In this document: positions 54,964-63,739 of the stretch, piece by piece | Layout of the letters: every line of letters starts with the position of its first letter | Numbering within the stretch: the first letter of the stretch is position 1 | NCBI RefSeq assembly: GCF_041429775.1 | Contig: NZ_CP163421.1 | Coordinates: 2,071,001-2,135,000 of the forward strand | Direction: 5' to 3' | DNA from: Glycocaulis abyssi | GTDB taxonomy: Bacteria > Pseudomonadota > Alphaproteobacteria > Caulobacterales > Maricaulaceae | DNA length: 64,000 nt | Program-made: the position numbers and the translations under genes | The notes under the pieces: generated by a model | The model's input: only the letters and a program-made list of their open reading frames with translations | Told to the model about the DNA's origin: nothing | Database searches by the model: none

Positions 54964-56436
54964 ATGCGCGCCATCTACCTCATCGCCCGCCGCGAATATC
55001 TCTCCTATGTCGCGACATGGGGCTTCTGGCTGTCGCTGGCTTCGGTCCCGCTCTTCATGCTGGTGGGCGCGTCCATTCCCGCGCTGATCCAGTCAGCCGA
55101 GCCTGTGCGCCATTACGTCCTTATCGACGAGACCAATAGCGGGCTGGATGGCGTGATCCAGGCGTCCATCGAGCGCGAACGCCGGGAGCAGACCCGCGCT
55201 GCGCTGGAGGCTGCCGCGGCCGTCTCGGTGGATACCCGCACGCGTGAACGCGCACTGGCCGCCTTCGACGCCGACCCGGTGGGACTGGACGGGCTGGATG
55301 GCGCGCTGGAAATCCTCGGCATGGAGGGCAGTGCCGACATGATCGCTGCCAGAACCGGACGGCTGATCCGGCTGGAGGCTCCGGCACGCACGATTGACGC
55401 GCTGCGCCCCTATCTGACCGGGGATCAGCGCGTGGACACCCCTGAGGGACCGCGCAGTCTTTTTGCAGCGGTGTTCATCAGCCGGGAAGCCGGCTCGGAC
55501 CTCCCGCTGATCAACTACTACTCCACCAATGTGACCGAGCAGAGCCTGGCCGGAGCGGCCCGGCGCGCCCTTCGCGATCATGTACGCGAGCAGGCGCTTG
55601 CCGCGCGTGGCCTCGATCCGGCCGAGATACGCCAGCTCTCCTCGCTCGAACCGGAAATGCGCAGCCTCAACCCTGCCACGGTGGATGATAGCGAGGTGGG
55701 CGCCGCCGACTGGGCGCCGTTTGTGGTCGCCGTGATCCTGGCCATCATGCTGTGGACGGCAATTTTCTCGGTCGCCAACATGCTGCTGACCAGCCTGATC
55801 GAGGAAAAAGGCGGCAAGATCATCGAGCTGCTGCTATCCACCGTGCGGGTGCGTGACCTGCTGATCGGCAAGCTTCTGGGCGTCGCCGCCGTCTCCTTCA
55901 CCCTGTTTGCCGTCTGGGGCCTTATCGGCACCAGCGTCATGCTGATCGCCGGCACCTTCCTGCAGGGCATGGATCCGGAGATTGCCGGCTTCATCGGCGA
56001 GGCGATACAGCCCGGCCTCTTCCTGGCGGCACTGGGCTATTTCCTCGTTGGCTATCTCATGTATGGCGCGATCTTCCTGGCGCTGGGTTCGCTGTGCGAG
56101 ACCCTGCACGATGCCCAGACCCTGATGAGCCCGCTCATCCTCGTGCTCATGCTGCCCCTGATGATCCTCGTCTTCGCCATGCGCTCCATCGACTCGGTGG
56201 CGGTGCAGATCGTGTCATGGGTGCCGATATGGACGCCCTTCATCATGATTGCGCGCCTGCCATCAAACCCGCCTCTGTGGGAGATTGCCGGCACCAGCGC
56301 GGTGATGCTCCTCACGCTGGTATTGGTGCTCTGGGGCGCGGCATCGGTATTCCAGCAGGGCGCGCTGGGCCACGCCAACGCCGATTCCGTCAAACGCATC
56401 TTTTCGCGCAAGAAGCCTGTCAAGGACGAGGAATAG
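54964..56436 (+). CDS. ABC-2 exporter, permease (NatB-like)
   Basis: A 490-residue membrane protein. One N-terminal helix (about 20-42), a large periplasmic region (~45-250), then five to six C-terminal helices (FVVAVILAIMLWTAIFSVANMLL and following). ANMLLTSLIEEKGGKIIELLLSTVR is the coupling-helix motif of the NatB family. Co-transcribed with the ATPase and followed after 6 bp by an aminotransferase gene. Confidence 0.88.
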   Translation: MRAIYLIARREYLSYVATWGFWLSLASVPLFMLVGASIPALIQSAEPVRHYVLIDETNSGLDGVIQASIERERREQTRAALEAAAAVSVDTRTRERALAAFDADPVGLDGLDGALEILGMEGSADMIAARTGRLIRLEAPARTIDALRPYLTGDQRVDTPEGPRSLFAAVFISREAGSDLPLINYYSTNVTEQSLAGAARRALRDHVREQALAARGLDPAEIRQLSSLEPEMRSLNPATVDDSEVGAADWAPFVVAVILAIMLWTAIFSVANMLLTSLIEEKGGKIIELLLSTVRVRDLLIGKLLGVAAVSFTLFAVWGLIGTSVMLIAGTFLQGMDPEIAGFIGEAIQPGLFLAALGYFLVGYLMYGAIFLALGSLCETLHDAQTLMSPLILVLMLPLMILVFAMRSIDSVAVQIVSWVPIWTPFIMIARLPSNPPLWEIAGTSAVMLLTLVLVLWGAASVFQQGALGHANADSVKRIFSRKKPVKDEE

Positions 56437-56442
56437 ACAGCC

Positions 56443-57630
56443 ATGAGCCAGCCCGGCACCGACCCGTTTTACCGCGAGCGCCGCCTGCCGCCTTACGTCT
56501 TCGCCGAGGTCAACCGGATGAAGGCAGCCTGGCGCAAGGATGGCCGCGATATCATCGATTTCGGCATGGGCAATCCTGATCTCGCCCCGGCGCCGCACAT
56601 CATCGAGAAGCTCAAAGAGGTCGCCGCCGACCCGCGCGCCCACCGCTATTCGGCGAGCCAGGGCGTGCCGGCCCTGCGCCGCGCCTTCACCCGCTACTAT
56701 GATCGCCGCTTTGATGTGGGGCTCAACCCGGAAACCGAAGTGTGCGTCACGCTCGGCTCCAAGGAAGGGCTGGCCAATCTTGCACAGGCCATTACCGCGC
56801 CGGGTGATGTCATCATCGTGCCGGACCCCTCCTACCCCATCCACATGTTCGGCTTCATCATTGCGGGCGCGGCGGTGAGAGCCGTCAGCTTCGCCAGCCC
56901 TGAACAATTCCTGGCTGACGCGGTAACGGCCTGCAAACGCTCGGTGCCAGCGCCCAGCGCCATGGTGCTGAACTTCCCCTCCAATCCGACAGCGCAAGTG
57001 GTCGATCTCGATTTCTACCGCGAGGCGGTGAAGGTCGCCAAAGCCAACGATATCGTCCTCATCTCCGACCTTGCCTATTCGGAGATCTATTTCGACGGCA
57101 ATCCGCCGCCTTCCATCCTGCAGGTCGAGGGCGCGCGCGACGTGGCGGTGGAGTTCACCTCCATGTCGAAAACCTATTCCATGCCGGGCTGGCGTATCGG
57201 CTTCGCCGCCGGGTCAGCGCGCCTTATCGCGGCGCTCAAACGGGTCAAATCCTATCTCGACTATGGTGCCTTCACGCCCGTCCAGATCGCAGCTGTCGCC
57301 GCGCTCGACGGCCCGCAGGATCATGTCGCCATCGCGCGCGAAACCTATAAGAAGCGCCGCGATGTGCTGGTGGAGAGTTTTGGCCGGGCGGGCTTCGACA
57401 TTCCCTCCCCTCCTGCCACCATGTTTGCCTGGGCGCCCATCCCGGAGCGCTTTGCCCATATGGGATCGGTGGAGTTTGCCAAGGACCTGATGGAGAAGAC
57501 CGGCGTGGCGGTCGCCCCCGGCCTTGGCTTTGGCGAGCGCGGCGATACCCATATCCGCCTGGCACTGGTCGAGAACGAGCAGCGCATCCGCCAGGCGGCG
57601 CGCAACCTGAAGGGTTATTTCGGCAACTGA
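56443..57630 (+). CDS. AlaC-like class I aminotransferase
   Basis: A 395-residue PLP enzyme. IDFGMGNPDLAPAPHI, YSASQGVPALRRAF, VPDPSYPIHMFG and NFPSNPTAQV match; the PLP lysine is in SMSKTYSMPGWRIGF, with the phosphate-binding Arg nearby. The motif set matches glutamate-pyruvate (AlaC) and related aminotransferases, so alanine or methionine transamination is likely. Last gene of the exporter unit, followed by a terminator. Confidence 0.88.
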   Translation: MSQPGTDPFYRERRLPPYVFAEVNRMKAAWRKDGRDIIDFGMGNPDLAPAPHIIEKLKEVAADPRAHRYSASQGVPALRRAFTRYYDRRFDVGLNPETEVCVTLGSKEGLANLAQAITAPGDVIIVPDPSYPIHMFGFIIAGAAVRAVSFASPEQFLADAVTACKRSVPAPSAMVLNFPSNPTAQVVDLDFYREAVKVAKANDIVLISDLAYSEIYFDGNPPPSILQVEGARDVAVEFTSMSKTYSMPGWRIGFAAGSARLIAALKRVKSYLDYGAFTPVQIAAVAALDGPQDHVAIARETYKKRRDVLVESFGRAGFDIPSPPATMFAWAPIPERFAHMGSVEFAKDLMEKTGVAVAPGLGFGERGDTHIRLALVENEQRIRQAARNLKGYFGN

Positions 57631-57649
57631 CCGCCGGGATGGCCGCCGG

Positions 57650-57686
57650 AAAAAAGGCGCGCTCCCGGCTGGAAGCGCGCCTTTTT
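57650..57686. terminator. Bidirectional rho-independent terminator
   Basis: A6-GGCGCGCT ... AGCGCGCC-T5: an 8-bp GC stem flanked by an A run and a T run between the convergent aminotransferase and M3 peptidase genes, able to stop transcription from both sides. Confidence 0.85.
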
Positions 57687-57708
57687 CATGCTTGGCTGCC
57701 CGGAAAGA

Positions 57709-59934
57709 CTAGCCTTCGACCTCGGTCAGCAGGCCCCGGTTGCGCAGGAGCGGCTCCACCGAAGGCTCACGCCCGCGGAAGCCGGTATACATGTCCATGG
57801 CAGGACGCGTATTCCCGCCGGAGAACACCTCATAGAGGCGCTGCGCGGTTTCCGGATCGAAGATGTCGCCTGCTTCTTCAAAGGCGGCAAAGCCGTCATT
57901 GTCGAGCACGCCCGCCCACAGATAGCTGTAATAGCCCGCCGCATAGCCCTCACCGGAGAAGCTGTGCAGGAAGTGGGTGGAACGGTGACGCATCGGGATC
58001 TGGCGCAGATTCTCGCGGCTTTCGAGAACTTCGGCCTCGAACGCTTCCACATCGATCTCCGACGGGTTTTCTTCCAGGTGGAAGGCCATGTCCACAAAGC
58101 CGGAATTGAGGAATTCGACATTCTCGAACCCGGCATTGAAGGTCTGGGCTTCCAGAACCCGCTCCAGCAATTCCACAGGCATCGGCTCACCCGTCTCATA
58201 ATGGGTGGCGTAGGTCTCGAGAATCTCCGGCTGGGCCAGCCAGTGCTCGAGGAGTTGCGCATGAAACTCCACAAAGTCGCGGTCCACCGATGTGCCCGCC
58301 AGCGACGGATACTCGGTATTGGACAGGATGCCATGCAGGCCGTGGCCGAGCTCATGGAAGAGCGTCGTCGCATCGGTGAAGGAGATGAGCGCAGGCTCAC
58401 CGTCTTCCGGCTTGTTGTAGTTGCAATTGTTCAGGATCAGCGGAATTTCCCCGGTAATCCCGTTCTGGGCCCGGAACGAACTCATCCAGGCGCCCGAGCG
58501 CTTGCCCTGGCGGGCGAAATAGTCGCCGTAGAACAGGGCGATGACCTCACCACCGGCATTGTGGACTTCCCACACGCGCACATCCGGGTGATAGACCGGA
58601 ATGTCGTTGCGCTCGTGGAAGCTGATATTGAACAGGCGCCCGGCCGTGTAGAACATCGCGTCGATCATGCGGTCGAGCTCAAGGTACTGGGCCACTTCAG
58701 ACGGATCGATATCGTAGCGCTCTTCGCGCACGCGCTGGGTGTAGTAGCGCCAGTCCCAGCCTTCGGCCTCGTAGTCGCCGCCTTCGGCATCGATCATGGC
58801 CTGGATATCGGCCAGTTCTTCGAGCGCGCGCTGGCGGGCAGGCCACCAGACCTGTTCCATCAGGTCGATGGCCGCTTCGGGCGTTTCGGCCATCGTGCCG
58901 GCAGTGCGGTAATGCGCCCAGCTATCAAAGCCCAGCATCTGAGCCTGTTCCTGGCGCAGCACCAGAATGTCACGGATCAGCTGGTTATTGTTGAACTCAT
59001 TGTCGTTATTGCCGCGATTATAGAAACCGCGCCAGGCACGCTCGCGAAGCTCGCGATCAGGCGAGGTTTCAAGGAAGGGCTCCACGCTGGAGCGGTCCAG
59101 CGTGATGATGGCCCCGTCCATGTCACGCGCACGGGCCGCGGCCCGCGCCGCGCTCACCATGGAGGCAGGCAGATCCTCCAGCGCGCTCTCCGGCAATTCC
59201 ATGTACCAGCTCTCGCGGTCGCCCAGCTCGTTCTGGGAGAACTGGGTGTAGAGCGAGGAGAGCTCGGTTCGGATTTCCGCATAGCGCTCGCGCTGCTCTT
59301 CGGAGAGCTGGGCGCCAGCGCGTACGAAATTGTCGTGCGTGACGTCCAGCAGGCGTGCCTGCTGATCGGTCAAGCCCAGCTCCGCGCGGTTCTGCTGCAG
59401 GGTGTCGATGCGTGCAAACAGGTCGGCATTCAGCGTGATGGACGCGCTGTGACGCGCCAGCATGGGGCTAACCTCGCGCTGAATGGCGCGCAGCTCGTCA
59501 TTGGAGGCAGAGCTGGTCAGATTCCCGAACACCGCGGCTACGCGGCTGAGATCGCGCCCGGCCAGCTCCATGGCCAGCATGGTGTTTTCAAAGGTGGGCG
59601 CTTCTGGATTGGTCGCGATGGCGTCGATCTCGGCCGCGTGGTCTGCCATGGCCGCCTCGAAGGCCGGCATGAAATGCTCTTCGCGGATCTGGTCCAGCGG
59701 TGGGGCGCCGAAATTCGCGGTCCATTCAGCCGCAAACGGATTGCCTTCCAGCGCGGCCATCGCGCCGCCCTGCGCCACGGGCTCATCCACGGCATCCGAA
59801 GCAGCCGGTTCAGACGCTGCGTCCAGAGTTTCCACAGCCCCGTTTTCCTCCGGGGTCGGCGCAGTGGCCTGCTGCTCGCAGGCAGCCAGCAGAAGCGCAG
59901 CTGCAGCTGCGCCATACATCAGACGGTCTATCAT
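57709..59934 (-). CDS. M3 family metallopeptidase, lipoprotein (Dcp-like)
   Basis: A 741-residue oligopeptidase: lipoprotein signal with AAALLLAAC, then a long helical region, then the zinc site LFHELGHGLHG near residue 530 (HExxH) with the third ligand Glu about 25 residues later in VDRDFVEFHAQLLEHW. It cleaves dipeptides from short peptides (peptidyl-dipeptidase Dcp/oligopeptidase A group). Envelope attachment suggests peptide scavenging, like the M28 and M16 lipoproteins in the window. Confidence 0.93.
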   Translation of the reverse strand: MIDRLMYGAAAAALLLAACEQQATAPTPEENGAVETLDAASEPAASDAVDEPVAQGGAMAALEGNPFAAEWTANFGAPPLDQIREEHFMPAFEAAMADHAAEIDAIATNPEAPTFENTMLAMELAGRDLSRVAAVFGNLTSSASNDELRAIQREVSPMLARHSASITLNADLFARIDTLQQNRAELGLTDQQARLLDVTHDNFVRAGAQLSEEQRERYAEIRTELSSLYTQFSQNELGDRESWYMELPESALEDLPASMVSAARAAARARDMDGAIITLDRSSVEPFLETSPDRELRERAWRGFYNRGNNDNEFNNNQLIRDILVLRQEQAQMLGFDSWAHYRTAGTMAETPEAAIDLMEQVWWPARQRALEELADIQAMIDAEGGDYEAEGWDWRYYTQRVREERYDIDPSEVAQYLELDRMIDAMFYTAGRLFNISFHERNDIPVYHPDVRVWEVHNAGGEVIALFYGDYFARQGKRSGAWMSSFRAQNGITGEIPLILNNCNYNKPEDGEPALISFTDATTLFHELGHGLHGILSNTEYPSLAGTSVDRDFVEFHAQLLEHWLAQPEILETYATHYETGEPMPVELLERVLEAQTFNAGFENVEFLNSGFVDMAFHLEENPSEIDVEAFEAEVLESRENLRQIPMRHRSTHFLHSFSGEGYAAGYYSYLWAGVLDNDGFAAFEEAGDIFDPETAQRLYEVFSGGNTRPAMDMYTGFRGREPSVEPLLRNRGLLTEVEG

Positions 59935-60064
59935 ATCCTCACCTTTGGTGCGTGTTTCTATTGGGCAGGAAGTTCTGATGGCATCCTAACGCCGCATACC
60001 GACAATTAAAGGTGCTGGTGCGGTTTCCCCACGAAACTGTGATTATATAACGCTTCCCGGACAT

Positions 60065-60100
60065 GAAAAAACGCGGAAGGGAGGCCCTTCCGCGTTTCTT
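60065..60100. terminator. Rho-independent terminator of the cold-shock gene
   Basis: ACGCGGAAGGG-AGG-CCCTTCCGCGT, an 11-bp stem, with an A6 run on one side and TTTCTT on the other. It lies 47 bp past the csp stop (minus strand) and could also serve the plus strand. Confidence 0.85.
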
Positions 60101-60146
60101 GTCTGGCGTCTCAGACCCTGCCCCTGATCAGGGAGCAGGCCGAAAT

Positions 60147-60359
60147 CTAGTCGGCCAGTTGCAGATCAACGGCCTTGGGGCCTTTGCCGCGAGTGTCCGG
60201 CTCGGTCTCGAAAGACACGCGCTGGCCATCATTGAGGCCCGTCAGGCCGGCAGCCTGGACGGCCGTGATGTGCACGAACACATCCTTGCCGCCATCGTCC
60301 GGGGTGATGAAGCCGAAGCCTTTGGTGGTGTTGAAGAATTTGACAGTACCGGTTGTCAT
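60147..60359 (-). CDS. Cold-shock domain protein (CspA family)
   Basis: A 70-residue single-domain RNA/ssDNA chaperone. RNP1 is [10 protein letters not shown] and RNP2 DVFVHITAV, both complete. I start at 60359 ([10 protein letters not shown]). The C-terminal [13 protein letters not shown] is typical. The ~260-bp stretch upstream to 60624 has no supported gene and could hold a long structured 5' leader, as in other csp genes. Confidence 0.95.
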   Translation of the reverse strand: MTTGTVKFFNTTKGFGFITPDDGGKDVFVHITAVQAAGLTGLNDGQRVSFETEPDTRGKGPKAVDLQLAD

Positions 60360-60624
60360 TTTCGGGGTAACCTTTCCCGTAGTATTGCGCCGCGTCCGGC
60401 GCAAGAGTTCAGTCGCGTCCGGCGTCCCGGTCGCGGCGAACGGACTTGCAATGCGGGGAAGGCTGAAGGGGTAGGCGTTGTATCACGCGGGGTCTTCCAG
60501 TATTCCGCCGGGCCGAAACGGCCGCCCGTGCATCTCATGTTATGCCGTAAAATCGCCCGCGCGGCAAGGTAAGACGCAAGTGTTCCGGCGTTGAACCCGG
60601 CCACAAGGATGCTAGCGTGCCGCC

Positions 60625-60924
60625 ATGACGCGCCGCCCCTTCCTTTCACGTACCCATCGCGCCCGCGCCGCGCGCGCGCGGCAGAACGCTTCGGGTGATC
60701 CTGGCGGCACGATGCGCCTGGCCGTTCTGGTCGCCCTGGTGCTGGTGGCACTGGCCGTCGCTGCGGGCTTTCGCGGGGAGGAGACCGCGCGCGGCGTCGG
60801 TGGTCTGGTGGCGCGGCTGGGTCCGCTGGCAGAGCCGCGCCTGCTTGGCGCGTCCATTCTGGAGCTTCTCGCCATTGCCGCCGTGATTGGCGCCTGCGCC
60901 CTGATCCTCTGGCGCAAGCGCTGA
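60625..60924 (+). CDS. Small hydrophobic protein
   Basis: The 99-residue frame has a basic first 29 residues followed by two hydrophobic segments (MRLAVLVALVLVALAVAAGF and ILELLAIAAVIGACALILW) and a WRKR end. The true start may be the ATG at 60712, which would give a 70-residue two-helix protein. I do not recognise it. Confidence 0.45.
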   Translation: MTRRPFLSRTHRARAARARQNASGDPGGTMRLAVLVALVLVALAVAAGFRGEETARGVGGLVARLGPLAEPRLLGASILELLAIAAVIGACALILWRKR

Positions 60925-60933
60925 CGCCTGCCC

Positions 60934-61257
60934 CTATCCTTCAAGATCTGATTTCAGCCGGTCCAGCATGGTAACTGCCCGCTCCGCATGCGGTCCGATC
61001 CAGCGGTCATGGATATGGCGGATCGGCAGCGGGTTGAGATGGTTCCAGCGCTCGCGGCCCTTGCGCTGGACAATCACCAGATCAGCCTTCTCCAGCACTT
61101 TGAGATGCTGCATCACCGTGCAGCGGTCCAGCGTATCAAAGCGCTCACACAGCGCGCCTGTGGTCTGCGGATCATCCTTCAGGCAATCGAGCAATTCCCG
61201 CCGGACAGGCGAGGCCAGAGCCTTGAAAATCAGGTCCATTTTATCTTCGCTTGACAT
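60934..61257 (-). CDS. ArsR family transcriptional regulator
   Basis: A 107-residue winged-helix repressor. FKALASPVRRELLDCLKDDPQTTGALCERFDTLDRCTVMQHLKVLEKADLV is the ArsR fold. No metal-binding ELCVCDL motif, so it fits the subgroup that controls SRPBCC (AHSA1) genes. A 22-bp perfect palindrome covers the start codon; the internal ATG at 61239 may be the real start. Divergent from the SRPBCC gene. Confidence 0.88.
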   Translation of the reverse strand: MSSEDKMDLIFKALASPVRRELLDCLKDDPQTTGALCERFDTLDRCTVMQHLKVLEKADLVIVQRKGRERWNHLNPLPIRHIHDRWIGPHAERAVTMLDRLKSDLEG

Positions 61258-61276
61258 GTTATAAATTTATAACATG
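61255..61276. promoter_or_regulatory. 22-bp perfect palindrome, ArsR operator
   Basis: Two 11-bp arms meeting at the centre (CATGTTATAAA and its complement), in the 63-bp divergent region. It overlaps the annotated ArsR start. Very likely the binding site of the regulator, controlling both itself and the SRPBCC gene. Confidence 0.8.
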
Positions 61277-61320
61277 ATTTGCAGCCATCAAGGCAAGCCC
61301 GTAATCAGGACAGGTGAAAA

Positions 61321-61776
61321 ATGGATATGGAGCTGAAATTCTCGGTCGGCGGGCGCATCGCCCGGCCAGTGCCGGAGGTGTTCGAGGCGGTCGTGAACCC
61401 CGAAACGCTCTCGCGCTATTTCACGACCGGCGGAGCCGAAGGACGCATGAAGACCGGCGTCACCGTCTACTGGTCATTCCACGATTTTCCGGGCCGTTTC
61501 CCGGTGGATATCATCGAGGTGGTGGACAATGAGCGCATCGTGTTCGAGTGGGATTCCGATGATCCCGACACGCCCTACAAAGTCCGGACCACCATGGAAT
61601 TTGAGGCGCTTGAAGACGGGCGCACGCTGGTCACCATCCGCGAGGAAGGCTGGCGTCAGACCCCTGCCGGCCTGAAAGCCTCATACGGCAATTGCAGCGG
61701 CTGGATGCAGATGCTGTGCGCCCTCAAGGCGTGGACAGAGCACGGCATCAATCTGCGCGAGGGCATGTTCCAGTAA
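61321..61776 (+). CDS. SRPBCC (AHSA1-like) protein
   Basis: A 151-residue START-like cavity protein: IARPVPEVFEAVVNPETLSRYFTTGGAEG at the start, GRFPVDIIEVVDNERIVFEWD in the middle and a C-terminal helix SGWMQMLCALKAWTEHGINLREG. Such proteins bind small hydrophobic ligands and are commonly paired with ArsR regulators, as here. The ligand is unknown. Confidence 0.88.
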   Translation: MDMELKFSVGGRIARPVPEVFEAVVNPETLSRYFTTGGAEGRMKTGVTVYWSFHDFPGRFPVDIIEVVDNERIVFEWDSDDPDTPYKVRTTMEFEALEDGRTLVTIREEGWRQTPAGLKASYGNCSGWMQMLCALKAWTEHGINLREGMFQ

Positions 61777-61785
61777 CGCGGCCTG

Positions 61786-62553
61786 TTAAAACCAGCCTGC
61801 ATCGCGAAGGGCCGGATAGAAGCTGCGGCTGACCGGCACTTCGCGCCCATCCTCCAGAATGAGGGTGCCGCGCCCATCGCCCTTGCGCGCATCGCTAACG
61901 GCATCACGCGCCACCCACCAGGAGCGGTGAACCTGCGCGCCGTCAAGCGCTCCGCACGCCGCAACCGCGTCCGACAGGCGCATCAGGATCAGCGCTTCGC
62001 CGGAATCGGTGCGCACCCGTAGATAATGATCTTCCGCGCTCATCGAGAGGATGCGGGCCTTGCGCAAGGGATGGGGCAGCTTGCCCAGAAGGGCGTCAGA
62101 GGGGCGGGCCGGCGCGGCACCGGAGGCGGCAATGCGGGCTGCCTGACGCAGATCCTCGATATGGCGTGCAATCCACGCAATGGCGACCACGAAGCCGGAA
62201 ACAACCAGCACGAAAAACCACGTCACGGGCAAGGCACGCCAGTGCACCGCCCCGGCCATCAACACATTGATGGCAAACACCGCCGCCGTCACCGGCACAG
62301 AGATGCAAAACGCGGCGATAACGTAATGGCACCAGCCGGGAAGGGCGGGAAACAGGCGCTGGGCCAGCGGCCCGGCTGTCCAGCCCACCACCGCGCCCAT
62401 CACAATCAGCCCGACCCAGTAGACCCAGACCTGCGGCCAGCCCACCCGGCCCGTTCCATAAGGCCCCAGAATGGCCAGAAAGGTTCCCAGCGCGACCAGC
62501 CAGACAGCCCTGACCGCCCATTTGCGCAAGGTCTGCGAGGCAGCCTTGGTCAC
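61786..62553 (-). CDS. Membrane-anchored LytTR regulator (second copy)
   Basis: A 255-residue protein: four hydrophobic segments (about 15-32, 40-60, 75-97 and 108-128) followed by a LytTR domain (RKARILSMSAEDHYLRVRT, VHRSWWVARDAV, REVPVSRSFYPAL). Same architecture as 48678-49529 but divergent in sequence. Function unknown; possibly senses a membrane signal. Confidence 0.85.
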   Translation of the reverse strand: MTKAASQTLRKWAVRAVWLVALGTFLAILGPYGTGRVGWPQVWVYWVGLIVMGAVVGWTAGPLAQRLFPALPGWCHYVIAAFCISVPVTAAVFAINVLMAGAVHWRALPVTWFFVLVVSGFVVAIAWIARHIEDLRQAARIAASGAAPARPSDALLGKLPHPLRKARILSMSAEDHYLRVRTDSGEALILMRLSDAVAACGALDGAQVHRSWWVARDAVSDARKGDGRGTLILEDGREVPVSRSFYPALRDAGWF

Positions 62554-62747
62554 GTCATACGTCCTTCCCTGTCATTCACGAAGCGGGAGTGGAAGGCTTA
62601 CCGTCATTCACGAACAGGTCCAGTCCTGACGCGAATTTCCGCTTCTTGCACACAGCGCCTCACGCCATCTCTGGTCGCGCAAGGTCAGACGGGAACCCAT
62701 CCGGCGCACCCTGCAGCCAACGACCCGTGAGACGGAGAACAAGCCTT

Positions 62748-63245
62748 ATGTGGACCATTCTTGCCAAGGCCGCTGTCCAATTGGCCGCTGCCATCGCGGC
62801 AGGCGGCCTCTTCACCATTCCGCTGGCAGCCAGTCTTGGTGGATTTGATTGCGCCAGCGCGCGGGAAACCGCCACCCTCACCGTCAGGCTGACCGGGTTT
62901 TCCAGCATTGAGGGCGAGCTGGATGTGGCCGTCTATGCCGACGCGGACAGCTGGCTGGGACGCGATCCTGCCGCCCGCACCCGCATCCCGGCCGGTACCC
63001 AGCCTGCAGAGCTGGTGTTTGAGGGGCTTGCCCCGTCCATCTACGCCGTCTTCGCATGGCATGACGAGAACTCGGACGGACGGCTCAATTCCGGGCCCAT
63101 GCGCATTCCCACAGAGCGGTTCGGATACAGCGCCGGTGCGCGCGGCCGCTTCGGCCCGGCCTCTTTTGACGCCGCGGCCATCACTCTGGAAAGCGGCATG
63201 CATCATATCGAATATATCCGTCTGGCAGGGGCGTCGGGACGATGA
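62748..63245 (+). CDS. DUF2141 exported protein
   Basis: I start at 62748 after GACGGAGAAC. The 165-residue product has an N-terminal export signal (about 1-30), then TVRLTGFSSIEGELDVAVYAD, FEGLAPSIYAVFAWHDENSDGRLNSGPMRIPTERFGYS and FGPASFDAAAITL, the DUF2141 pattern with the HDxNxxGxxD acidic loop that may bind calcium. Its stop overlaps the next start by 4 bp. Confidence 0.85.
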   Translation: MWTILAKAAVQLAAAIAAGGLFTIPLAASLGGFDCASARETATLTVRLTGFSSIEGELDVAVYADADSWLGRDPAARTRIPAGTQPAELVFEGLAPSIYAVFAWHDENSDGRLNSGPMRIPTERFGYSAGARGRFGPASFDAAAITLESGMHHIEYIRLAGASGR

Positions 63246-63631
63246 ATATCGACGCGTTCACCAGCGCGCCCTGGCATATCCAGCTTCACACGCTCGCCGC
63301 CCTGGCGGCTCTGGGTCTGGGCGCCTTCCAGCTGATCGCGCCCAAGGGCACTTTGCCCCACCGCCAGCTCGGCTATGCCTGGGTGGGTCTCATGCTGGTC
63401 GTGGCCATCACCGCCATCTTCATTCAGGAAACCGGCGGGCTGAGCTGGATACATGTATTCGTACCGGTAACGCTGTTCGGCGTTGCAGGGCTGATCTACT
63501 ACGCCCGCAGGAAGCACGTCAGAGGGCATTCCATAACCGCAATCGCGCTATATGCGGGCGCCCTCCTCACCCCCGGCGCATTCACCCTTCTGCCCGGACG
63601 CCTCATGCACACCGTGGTCACGGGCGGATAG
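63242..63631 (+). CDS. DUF2306-like membrane protein
   Basis: A 129-residue protein with four hydrophobic helices. FTSAPWHIQLHTLAALAALGLGAFQLIAPKGTLPHRQLGYAWVGLM fits the DUF2306 type (conserved His in the helices, KGxxxHRxxGY loop). Translationally coupled to the DUF2141 gene. Role unknown. Confidence 0.75.
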   Translation: MNIDAFTSAPWHIQLHTLAALAALGLGAFQLIAPKGTLPHRQLGYAWVGLMLVVAITAIFIQETGGLSWIHVFVPVTLFGVAGLIYYARRKHVRGHSITAIALYAGALLTPGAFTLLPGRLMHTVVTGG

Positions 63632-63739
63632 CGCCGCGTTGCGTCAAAGCCATACCTCTCCGGCACGCTTCGCCGCCCCAATGGGTTCTCATTGCACTGG
63701 CCGCGTGCGGGCTTATCATGGCGGCTCATGGGGGGATGG

